Shown: positions 54,563 through 64,000 of the stretch, one piece after another
Layout: the number at the start of each line of letters is the position of its first letter
Numbering within the stretch: position 1 is the stretch's first letter
Source: Vandiemenella viatica
Taxonomy: Eukaryota; Arthropoda; Insecta; Orthoptera; Morabidae
Direction of reading: 5' to 3'
Assembly: GCA_031002005.1 (NCBI GenBank)
Contig: JARYHS010008074.1
Span: forward strand, 267,097,930 to 267,161,929
Length of the DNA stretch: 64,000 nt
Notes under the pieces: model-generated
The model's input: the letters and a program-made list of their open reading frames with translations, nothing else
Told to the model about the DNA's origin: nothing
Database searches by the model: none
Translations under genes and position numbers: made by a program

Positions 54563-57500
54563 TTAAATCATTACTTCTCTTGCTTTCTGAGTAGCGAAGA
54601 CGTGCACCAACTTATCCACGTCGAGGGAACGCTCAATTTGCCTTTCCACTGCTATTAAAGAGACCTCTTAGCCGCTCGTTGGAAGATCTGAGATAGTTTT
54701 TAATTACCTTTAACTAGGAGAAGCTACGTACTGCAGAGGCTCCAGACACTGGCATGCACCAAAAAAAAAAAAATCTTAACGCAATTGATACATTTGGGAA
54801 AATTTCTTGCAAGTTGTTTTCGAAGAAGTACTTCTAAACATGTGTTGGTTTCTTGTGGAAGCATAGGTGAAAACAGTTCCAATTTTCAAGAGCCTCCGAA
54901 TTTAGATCTTTTGATTGCGTTTTAGTGTCTTTCAAAGCATCTTCAAGTTTTCTACATCCTGTGTTGAGATTGTATTTATTTGTTGCCAAGTTCTTAATGT
55001 CTAAAATAACACCGAACACGTCGCAGCAGTTACTGAACTGCTGAAATCTTTCCGTGAAATACATAATAGCGGTGTCTAAAACAACATAGAAGAAGTTTAC
55101 TCTTAAGCGGATCTCTTCCCCTTGATCCTTCCTTTCGTAACAAAACTGCGTTTTATAAGTTGCAAATCTGGATTCTGTTAATTCAGCAACATTTCCTAAA
55201 GCTGCTACCATGACCTCTGCACCTTTCTTAGCCTTTTCAAAATCATTGGTCTTATATTCTTCAATGATGCTGAGTGTTGATTTTATTAATGTTATTGTAG
55301 TAACTAGGTGCACACCCTCTTGCTGAACTGCTCTACCGATCCTGTTGACATGGTAAAGGACGGTATACCATATCACAGCACACAAAGGAAACTCAAATTT
55401 TGTGATTTATTTAAGTAGACTAGCTACTTCACTGAAACACATTGGGTCGTTTTTGCATGTGTTTTTTAACTCTGCTAAGGCAAGTCGTACATTAGAATGC
55501 TCAGATTTCACAACCCGTACACTTTCAATCGTAGCCTCCCATCTTGTATCACACAGTGGCTTCAGAGTTAACTTCATGTGGTTCTTCAGTGCTTCCCAGC
55601 GTTTCACAGAGGCAGAAAATAATGTAAGCAGTCTTTGAATTATCCAAAAAAAAAGGTAGCGCTATTGCAGATGATTTAACTGCATTACTAAGAACTAAGT
55701 TCAAACTATGAACTCAGCAAGGGATGTAATGAACCCTTGGATTTTCTTCAATAATACGAGCTTGAGTACTATTCTTCTTGTTCTTCATATTCCTTCCGTT
55801 GTCGTAAGATTGACTGCGACAATCTGTAAGCGGTATACCAAGGTTATAGAGTATCTGAAGGAGCAATTCTGTTAGACCCTTTCCTTTATCGTCATTCGCT
55901 TTAAAAAAAACCAAAACGTATTCTTCAGTTTTAACTTGTTTGGAAAATACATCTACCACTCTTAAAACCACGACTAATTGTTCCTTGTGACTTAAATCTA
56001 TTGTACAGTCCAATATTTATTAATATAAAACGCCAGTTCTCACTTGCTGTCACGTATAACTTTGTCTATCACGCTATGTCGTCAATCTATGACGGCGCAC
56101 TATTACATCACGCTTTAAGCCATTTTCTTGGTGACGCATTTCATTTAATAACATTTCTAAGCATCCGCTAATAAATTAATTGACATAAGACTGAAATAAA
56201 AGTTTGTATTGCGTTTAAATCTACATGTCAATCATTAGATGCTTATATTTACGTAATACTCATTTATGTAAAAGTATTCGTAAAAATCTTTGGCTACAGA
56301 TATGTAAGATAAAAGCTTTAATTTTCTCAAAGTTAGCAGCAATTTTGATAGATTGTTATTAGAACTGGCACTTGAAAGCAGACGGCATAAGTAACTTAAT
56401 TTTTTTAATTAATTTAATTTTTCTGTTACATTCATCATTGATTTATTTTAACGAAGGTAGCTCCATACTGTTCGGATCTAGACAACATAGAATACAGTTC
56501 AAACTAATATTACGAGGAATGACGTAAGTTGTTAAATTTTTTGTTCAATTTCCTTTCCTTTTACTAATGCCATATTTCAGCCGCATGTAACTGTTTCAAC
56601 CATTTAAAGGTGTTAGTATCTATCCGAATCACGAATATAAAAAAAGGAAGATGGAATTACACATAAAGATTTTTTTATTTAGTTTATATCGCGATGCATT
56701 ATTACCACCAAATGCGTTGTAGTTCATGTATTAATATGTGTGTAATTAAATAATTGTTTCTCTGGCAGCAAGTTTAGTACGTGAAAAGGTTGAAATGCAA
56801 CCCGGACCAGGATAGCAACGAAAACCTTTTGTTCCTGGGCAAGGCACTAGGAATTGCATTGAGCTTTATTTTATAACAATTCTATTTATTTAAGTAATTC
56901 TAGAACGGCATATTAATTATCAGCTGCTTTTATTTTTTTACTGAAATCATTATGTGGTTGGAATGAAGGAGTTCCAAATTTTGCGTGATCTATACCACAA
57001 TTGAAACTAATATTACATGACATAACGTAAGTTGATAAGATTTATTTTTTGCTACCTTTGTTTTCACTAGGGCCATTATTTCAGCCGGATATAAGCTATG
57101 TCAGGCGTTGAAACATGGATCTTTATCATAGACAATAAGAAAGATGTAAGAAACTGTGAAGATTTTGGATCAAGTTTGTATCGCATGATGCATGATCGGT
57201 ATCGATGCATGACGACATGGACATGCAATACAGGGAATGTATTAATTCGCGTGTGAATGAAGCTTTGATTTTTTACCGGCTATATTAGCGAAGATTGTAT
57301 GTAGGCTGAAACGCAACCTGAACCAAAATGACAACTGAAACTTTTTTCTACATCACAAGGGACGAGTAATTACAGCACATTGAGCTTTGTTTTATAACAA
57401 TTCTATTTAGATATGCAACTAAAAGGAAATCAGTTGCCAGATTAGTCCATCATTTTTGACGGGCTTTGTGGCTAGTTATTGAATAATATTTATTTTTAAA

Positions 57501-58075
57501 TATTGTATCCTTCATGATAATTGGTATTTCATCAGAAATTATGGCAACAATTTCATTTTATGTGTCATTACTTAAGGAAGTAACCAATCTTCCCGTTTTA
57601 GCTACATGTTTAATGTGTTCATTTAATACGGGATCGAACTTTTCCGTTAATTCTACTTCTCCTAAAAAGTTTCCATTACCTGGATTTCCTTACACTTCGT
57701 GGTCGCATCTCAATGGAAGATTTCTTTCGGCAAGGAAACATACTATTGAAAACAATCTTAGCAAAACCGAGCTTCACCTCCTTTCTTCCTGATCTTGACT
57801 TGCCTGATCAATTAATTTTTAATTCTCTATAATAGCTCTTTCCACTCATACATTTGCATAATATGGTTGCGTGACATTTCATGGCTGGAGAGAATTTTTG
57901 ACAAGCTTTGTCAGTCTCTTAAACAATTTCTTGTTATAGAACCACCATTCGAATTAAATAACTTGCAACAAAAGCAATACACAGCATCTCTTGTTAGAGA
58001 ATATACCAGCCACGTTCGTTTAACTTTTTCATCATTTTGTGATGGGACGTCATGTATTATAATATTTTAGTATTG
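54563..58075 (-). mobile_element. hAT transposon encoding a TTF-zinc-finger transposase, decayed
   Basis: Coding pieces lie in order on the minus strand from the N-terminal zinc finger (58075-57890) to the dimerisation tail (about 54760-54563). A ~1.46-kb insert at 56023-57483 splits the catalytic part. Terminal inverted repeats were not located. Confidence 0.75.
54563..58075 (-). pseudogene. TTF/ZMYM1-like hAT transposase
   Basis: N-terminus: VKRTWLVYSLTRDAVYCFCC then KLFNSNGGS (TTF-type finger, about 58050-57950). Next comes NGNFLGEVELTEKFDPVLNE followed by HIKHVAKTGR (about 57690-57600) and KNKYYSI at 57485. After the insert, LDCTIDLSHKEQLVVVLRVV (56015) restores the YxSxxxDxTxDxSHxEQ catalytic block, and GIPLTDCRSQSYDNGRNMKN (about 55830) follows. 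LKPLCDTRWEATIESVR (55560) comes later. The tail has SLIAVERQIERSLDVDKLVH. Fragments are joined by shifts and stops. Confidence 0.75.
56023..57483. mobile_element. Insertion in the hAT catalytic region, with an internal tandem duplication
   Basis: It is flanked by aatatttatt near 56013-56022 and by aatatttatt near 57485-57494, a likely ~10-bp target duplication. The interior holds two diverged copies of a ~500-bp unit (about 56485-56910 and 56995-57420). Shared blocks: aaactaatattac, taacgtaagttg-like, catttcagccg, gaaaygcaaccyg, and attgagctttrttttataac. It has no coding capacity. Confidence 0.6.
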
Positions 58076-58079
58076 ATAC

Positions 58080-58700
58080 CATGTAAGTTTTCTAAGTTTC
58101 ACTGCAGCCAGACATCGAGTAAGCACGTCCTGTTGTTCTACTTTCTGCCGATCGACAGTTCGGGTTGCAAGCTACACGTGCAGTGCTGAGCATGCAAGCT
58201 AGAATACATTTACCACTCTCACTTCTTGAATGACGATCTACAAGATAACATCTAGGCCTCGGAGATAGATATTAGCTGCACCAACCTTACCATAGTCTGT
58301 TAGTTGTGAACTGTAGGACTAAGTTTCATCCCTAGGGTCAGCAGTACGGGTTACGGAATACCTCAAATCTTGCACAACATCGACTGTAGATGATTTACGG
58401 TTCAGTGCAGATTAAACGGGTTACAGAAATATTGTTTCATTTCAAGTTGCTCGTAGCTGTCCGCTCCCTCTCCTAATTACGAGTTACCCTAGATGCTCAT
58501 GTTTATTTGCTAGCGCAAGAGAGGAAGAGGATAGGTTCAAGAGAGAAGAATTCAAGAGCAGAAGATACGAAGAAAGTCAGTGCAAGTCATATGGCATCGT
58601 AGGTTAACCCCTTAGAACCATCCTGGTACACCCAATTAATAGTCATAGCACGATCCTATACATATAGAGTCAGCGACACTGGTGACAGAAGCTTTATTTG
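58080..58700 (+). repeat. Candidate 5' LTR and primer-binding site
   Basis: The stretch before the gag relic ends gtcagcgacac and is followed by tggtgacagaagc at about 58679, a plausible tRNA-primer site. A start cannot be fixed and no second LTR is in the window. The gag frame follows at 59062. Confidence 0.35.
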
Positions 58701-58709
58701 TATTTTGTT

Positions 58710-59040
58710 AGGAGTAGGGACCAGCTCGCAGGGTTTAGTTAAGGTTGGTGTATCAGCAACAGCAAAATTTGGCAGTCAGTCTCTGCAATCAGAGGGACCT
58801 GAGTTCGACACCCAAAGAAGAACAGCGGGGCACTACGAGATCGTCGCGGAGGCAGCCAGGCAGTTCCGGGCAGCGGTATTAGCAGCTACGGGCGACGCAG
58901 CGCGCGGGCAGCCGGCAACAGTGGCGGTCAGCTCTAGACGAATCACCATTCCGGGCGCTGATAGCCGACTCAGTCCAGTGGCGGCTTCAAGACGACTACG
59001 GACGTTCATCACAGCATTCCACATACATCATTAAAATAAG
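58710..59040 (+). other. Open region ahead of gag, unassigned
   Basis: A 109-codon frame (58705-59034), rich in Ala, Arg and Ser, lies between the candidate primer site and gag. It may be leader sequence of the retroelement. No motif is recognised. Confidence 0.3.
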
Positions 59041-59061
59041 GTAAGACTGCAACCATCAACT

Positions 59062-60078
59062 ATGGCTGTTAAATTAGACGGGAAAGAAGTTAGTTTGCAA
59101 GACGTGGTGAATATTCTCAGTCAAAAATTGGCGAAAGTAACCTTTGAAAAAGCAACTACTAGTAAGGAAGCAAGTTCTGCAAATGCCATTAATCAGTGTC
59201 CATTATTGCTTGACCAAATTTCTTTTGGGGGTAGTGCTAAAGAAGCTGTAGAACTGTTTTTTCATAAATTTGTAAATTTGACTTTCCTTACCGATTTTTC
59301 CAGCGAACAAAAATTGAATCTGGTGAAAACTTATCTAACTGATGAAGCTTTTAGATTCACAGTTTATGATTCAAGCTGTAAAGCGTGTTTGACATATGAA
59401 TCGTTTAAACAAGAATTAACTCAGAGTTTTCAGAAAAAAATACAGCTAGATTTTACAGGGAAAAGTTATGCAATTTGAGTAGAATTTCAAATGAGGAAGT
59501 GGAAAAATTTGCATAGCGTATTAAAGAGATAAACAGTCACACAGTCACTTTAACTGATCAAGCTGATTATAAACTTGCATTGTTATCGGAATCCGAGCTA
59601 TTTAAATGGATTAGGGGATTAAATTGGGGAATATGTCACACTGCAAAAACCGAAACCAATGCGGGAGGCCATTGTCTACTCGATACATTTTCAACAAGAA
59701 ATGAACAATCCATCAGCTGGCCATAAAAATGTAAAACATGTTTATAATGCCAAAAAAGAAATAGTTTGTTACAATTGTGGAAAAAATTGTCATCTCCAGA
59801 AAAATTGATTCTTTTTACGTAGTGCTAATGTTCATATGTATGGTGGTAATTCTAATAGATTTAACAAAGGAGGTTATAATGGATTTAATGTGCAAAACCC
59901 TTACAGAGGAATCCAGGGAGGAAATTCCAATCAAATGATGTATGCAGGTAACAATGTTGCAAGATATCATGGGGGAAATAAGTATCAGTATCAAGGAAAT
60001 AATGGTGGAAGATTTTTTAATGGAAATATCAGAGGGGGATTTATTGGTGCATTTTCTTGGAGAAATGGTAATCCAGGA
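59062..60078 (+). pseudogene. Retrotransposon gag with a damaged CCHC knuckle
   Basis: The frame starts MAVKLDGKEVSLQDVVNILS. It includes QISFGGSAKEAVELFFHKF and FSSEQKLNLVKTYLTDEAFR, the helical capsid-like part of LTR-element gag, and stops at 59476. After shifts, CYNCGKNCHLQKN (59767) is a zinc knuckle whose last Cys codon is TGA. The frame from 59836 is a Gly/Asn-rich tail (YGGNSNRFNKGGYNG). The hAT end at 60080 cuts it off, and no pol follows. A Ty3/Gypsy origin is likely but not certain. Confidence 0.65.
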
Positions 60079-60079
60079 G

Positions 60080-60840
60080 CAGGGCCGTAACGATAAACTT
60101 AGAGGCCCCGGGGCAAAACTTCATAGTTAGGCCCCTCATAATTTCTTTCCTTTTACATGCATAGGGGTTTATTCAAATTCGACAAAAAATTGTTTTAATC
60201 TATTGGTCCAAGCAATGATAACAAAACTAGCTACAAAATTTTCACTAAGCAAAATGTTCAAGTATTTATCTAGCTTATACAATTAACAAATTATTAAATG
60301 GATTATTTTTACGATACAAGTTTTGGAAATTAAATATTCAGTGTGTATGGTTCTAAAAAGAATAAGGTGAATAATACAAAAGCAAAATACTTACAAAAGT
60401 GTGTATGTATATTAAAAATTTGTAAACTCACACATGAAAAATACATGGTAAATTATTTGCTACACTGTTTTTAACAAAAAAAAACAACCTGAAATCAGTA
60501 ACATTGAATAAGATTAAACTAGCGGAAAACTTAATTTTTAATTTAAAATACGACTTTTCTAAATAAAAGTTTAGGGTAGATCAAAGATATAGTAACAATA
60601 GACATAGTAACAATAGATATAATTAAGTGCATACTTTGCTTAAAAGAGAAGGCATCAGTAACTGATGCATTGAAAGTAGTGCAGATTGAAAAGATTAGCT
60701 ACATCTGATTATCTCTTAAACATTTGTTTCCTAACTTTCAAAGAATCGAATTCTACAATTACTTTATCAAAGTTGATTTGTTGAGCTCGATCATTTTCAA
60801 CCGAAAGCAAAGTTAAGCTGCTGAGTCTTTCTTGAGCCAT
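60080..60840 (-). mobile_element. 3' end of a second hAT transposon
   Basis: The left edge is a terminal repeat CAGGGCCGTAACGATAAAC with a GC-rich subterminal region. On the minus strand the transposase tail enters from 60840. The rest of the element is missing because an I-clade LINE begins at 60841. Confidence 0.65.
60709..60840 (-). pseudogene. hAT transposase C-terminal dimerisation tail
   Basis: 43 codons read MAQERLSSLTLLSVENDRAQ then INFDKVIVEFDSLKVRKQ and a TAA at 60709. The ERLSxLxLLSxEND...DxVIxxF.S.KxRK pattern is the end of ZMYM1/TTF-type hAT transposases. The upstream remainder has been lost at 60841. Confidence 0.75.
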
Positions 60841-63340
60841 TGACCACGGCTACACGGATTATATACCCTTCTTATAGATGGAAAATTCATCAGGCAGATT
60901 GGAGAAAATTCGGAATACTTATGGAACAGCTTACAACATCCTGGGAGCACGGTGTTAACGTTGCCTCGGATTATCGTTCCTTGGAAAACGACATAGACCA
61001 AGCTGCTAATGCCTCTATACCTGTGCTGAAACCAGGACACTTACGGAAATCTAAAAGCACACTCTGGTGGGACAACGAATGCAAAGAAGCTGTCCAACGA
61101 CGCAAACAATCATTACGGGTCTACAAAAGTTGTCCCACGGTTGAGAACTACCTGGACCATCGCAGAGCGCAGGCAAGATTCAACAAGTTGGTCAAGAGCA
61201 AAAGGAGAGAAAAATGGAGAGAGTTTCGCGGATCCTTCAACAAAGAAACCCCTGTATCCGACATATGGCGGAACATTAGAAAACTGAAGCACTCATCCAC
61301 CCAGGAAGAAGTAAGGGCACCCATTACGAAAGATCTGCTAGAGAACATCCTCCAAAAGCTCACACCACCGTGGGTGGAGTTAAACCTAGTAGAACCAAAG
61401 GCTGCTGCGACTCACTTCTTACTGCAACCTTTTCTGCTCAATGAACTTAACAATGCAATAAAACATGGGACGGACTCAGCACCAGGACCTGATAACATTC
61501 ATTATTCCATGTTAAGAAACCTGCCAGACTCTGCGAAGTCGAAGTTATGTGACGTTCTGAACAGGATCTGGTCTGAGAGGGCGCAAATCAAGGAGATGAA
61601 GACAGCCAGGGATGTCCCGGTGAAGAAGTCAAGAAAAAGAGGCAACAATGCTGATTGCTACAGACCCATAAGCTTACTTCCGTGCATATACAAAGTTTCT
61701 GGAACGCATGATAAAGCATAGGCTGGAATGGTGTGGAGCACCACTCGCTGATCCCGGAAACACAGTACGGCTTCAGAAGAGGCAAAGGCTCTACGGACAT
61801 CTTAGCACATCTCACCACGGATATACAATCCTGCTTTAGCAACTACAAATATATGATTGCTGTGTACACCGATATAAACAGTGCATATGATCACGTTTGC
61901 TTACCGATCCTAGCTAAAAAAACTACGCTTGATAGGGATACCACAAACCTTCGTACGTAACCTAATTGCACTTCTTTCGGAACGATGGCTAGTAATAACG
62001 CAACGTGGATCTACAGTTGCATCCAGAAAAACAAACCGAGGCTTGCCACAGGGTTCTGTACTTGCCCCTCTATTATTTAATTTGTACAGTTGTGATCTAC
62101 ACCGCATCATGAATGGTAAAGTAATAATTCTACAATTTGCTGACGACCTATGCATATATAAGATAGGGAAAACATGGGAAGAATGCTATTTGGCACTGTC
62201 GTTGGCTATGAATAATTTCCAGCAATGGCTATTTAGCAACGGATTAAGCATATCACCTACGAAATCGGCATTATCTATCTATAGCCGTCACAGAATCCAT
62301 GCAGTGCCCGACATAAAATTAGGACCCTTTGTGATCCCAGTCAAAAGCGCGGTGAAATACTTAGGATTATGGATTGATAACAAACTTGGAGGTACATATA
62401 GACACGGAAGATACCATCCAGTTGGAAAGCTACAGAGCAATTGTATACCAGTACCTTCACGAACGATCCCAAATGGAACAGATATACACGGATGGTTCTA
62501 AGTTTTCAGATGCTTCCGGATGCGCTTTCTTCATACCAAAATCAGGAGACAAGGGTCTCTTTCAGTTACCAGCAGAGGCTTCTATCATGACTGCAGAGCT
62601 GACGGGTATTTTGGAAGCACTTAAATATGCCAAGAGCTCTCCTGCCACAAAGTTTTTAATTTTTTCCGACTCAAGATCGGCATTGTCCCTACTAATAAAA
62701 ACACCATAGACAATGGCACAACGACCACCGAGTATATGATATTGTAAGCGTGTCTCAAGAGCTGAAACGCTCAAGCAAGAAAGTGGAATTTAAATGGGTC
62801 AAGGCACACTGTAACCTCTTGGGAAACGAGATGGCTGATCGGTATGACAAGCAAGCTGCTCGCAGAGGTGTAAAACACTACAATACGATTCCTTTTCCAG
62901 ATGTAATTAGACATATCAAAGGCAACATAAAATTCAAGTGGAACACGGAATGGAAGAGCTCACTTACGATCAAAGGCGAACATTACGGGCGCATTCACCC
63001 ATAAATACCCTCCCATCAATGGTATGAAACACATAAAAGTCCCCGCAGACTCAGCACTTGTATTGCTAGATTAAAATTCAACCATGGCTGTTTCAAGCAA
63101 CACCTTTACAGATTACACGTGGTAGACTCTCCCAACTGTCCCTGTGGGGAAATTGAAGATATAAACCACCTCCTATTTGGCTGCCGATTGAAGAAGTTGG
63201 AAATTGATCATTTCTTAGATACCCTCATGAAAGTAGGAATTCCGTTGCCCACTTGCGCTACCTTACTCCTTGCATCTGATGATTATACGGTTTATAAGAT
63301 TTTGTATCTGCATATAGAAAATATGGGTATTACAATTTAA
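60841..63340 (+). pseudogene. I-clade LINE ORF2: RT, RNase H, zinc knuckle
   Basis: From 60890 it reads IHQADWRKFGILMEQL, TLWWDNECKEAVQRRK, then SAPGPDNIHYSMLRNL and NADCYRPISLLPCIYKV. Frame shifts near 61700 and 61920. TDINSAYDHV, GLPQGSVLAPLLFNLY and LQFADDLCIY (FADD, about 62140) follow. RNase H: QIYTDGSKFSDASGC (62480), IMTAELTGILEAL, FLIFSDSRSAL, then after a stop FKWVKAHCNLLGNEMADR. The knuckle CPCGEIEDINHLLFGC is near 63137. All catalytic residues seen are intact, but shifts, stops and the thumb deletion inactivate it. Confidence 0.87.
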
Positions 63341-63652
63341 ATCAATTGTAAATAACATGCACTTAATGGTATGATATTATTATTGATAAATGACTGGTGG
63401 TATTCGGTAATACAAAAATGTCAAATGCACGATCTACCATTGTTATATTATTGATGTTCTTGCGTAAAACGAAAATGGTAATTTCATGTAATTATTATTG
63501 GTATTCTATTGATGTTATTCTGTATAATTAAAAGAGCCAACTGCATGATATTATTATTGTTATATTGATAATATGAGAAGTTAAATCGTAAAACGAAGGT
63601 GGCTGTATGGGTACAAGCCCAAATGCCAACAAAATAAATGAAAAAAAAACTT
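60841..63652 (+). mobile_element. I-clade LINE, 5'-truncated
   Basis: It starts inside the endonuclease C-terminus and runs through RT and RNase H to a short poly(A) at 63643-63651. A segment between the RT thumb and RNase H (near 62395) is deleted. Confidence 0.85.
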
Positions 63653-63718
63653 CAAGAAACTTTTTATTAATTTAAGCTTAGAAAAGGCCTTAGATTTTGT
63701 CACAGGAACAGTCAAATA

Positions 63719-63943
63719 CAGTGGCGGATCCAGGGGGGAAGGGTAGGGGGCTCAAGGCCCCCCAAAAGAGTTTAGGTCCACCCCAGACATCGGTAATTTT
63801 TGGGATTTGGAGACTTTTTTTATTTTTTTAGGGCGGCATGACTTTAAAGCCTACCCTTACCCAGCTCAAGGCCCAACGAAATCCGCTCAAGCCCCCCTCC
63901 CCACCCACCCCCCCACCCCAAAAAAATCCTGGATCCGCCACTG
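63719..63943. mobile_element. hAT-type MITE with perfect 8-bp target duplication
   Basis: The ends are CAGTGGCGGATCCAGG and CCTGGATCCGCCACTG, exact complements over 16 bp. The duplication gtcaaata is identical at 63711-63718 and 63944-63951. The interior (gctcaaggccccccaaaag) resembles the MITE at 34331, so they are one family. Confidence 0.95.
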
Positions 63944-64000
63944 GTCAAATACATGATGCACGCTGTGCAAACATCTGGGTACCTTGACGAAAGCAAACTG

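Overview
This is eukaryotic nuclear DNA: AT-rich, with spliceosomal exon boundaries, very long non-coding stretches, poly(A)/poly(T) tracts, and a dense, nested population of decayed transposable elements. The mix (RTE, CR1/Jockey-like and I-clade LINEs, tRNA-derived SINEs, Tc1, mariner, hAT, PIF/Harbinger, Helitrons, a Penelope-like remnant, Ty3-type gag remnants) and a ~20-kb repeat-filled intron suggest a large-genome insect. A grasshopper or locust is my best guess, but this is inference. No intact host gene lies wholly in the window and there is nothing prokaryotic.

Layout. (1) 1-22.1 kb: the end of one host gene on the + strand. Three phase-compatible exons are visible (1148-1298, 21393-21462, 21564-21624). 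The ~20-kb intron between the first two holds an RTE LINE (3.9-6.9 kb), a Helitron (7.2-10.1 kb), a SINE split by a TIR transposon that was itself split by a complete Tc1 element (10.1-13.85 kb), a Helitron-type end leading into a 167-bp satellite (13.9-15.95 kb), a decayed PIN-like multicopy gene (15.95-17.3 kb), a ~630-bp palindrome (18.4-19.05 kb) and a Penelope-like remnant (20.6-21 kb). (2) 22.4-32.9 kb: a deleted LINE, a full-length dead mariner, a GC-rich MITE and a decayed LTR retrotransposon hit by a SINE and a MITE. (3) 32.9-43 kb: a transposon with ~230-bp inverted ends carrying a decayed double-zinc-finger gene, two copies of one LINE family (one split by an LTR-like block, one joined to a Harbinger element), MADF remnants and several hAT MITEs with 8-bp target duplications. 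(4) 45.9-54.4 kb: a decayed autonomous Helitron (Rep-helicase) interrupted by an I-clade LINE, a 1.94-kb GC-rich element of unknown class with a 12-bp target duplication, and a smaller insert. (5) 54.5-64 kb: a TTF-zinc-finger hAT on the minus strand, a gag remnant, the tail of a second hAT, an I-clade LINE and a terminal hAT MITE.

The elements mostly do not act together; the window is a stratigraphy of insertions whose nesting gives relative ages. The best candidates for something undescribed are the GC-rich 1.94-kb insertion at 49334-51273, the zinc-finger/PIN-like multicopy family (16-17.3 and 33.5-34 kb), and the inverted-repeat element at 32925-35153. Protein family calls rest on motifs recognised by eye; no database search was run.
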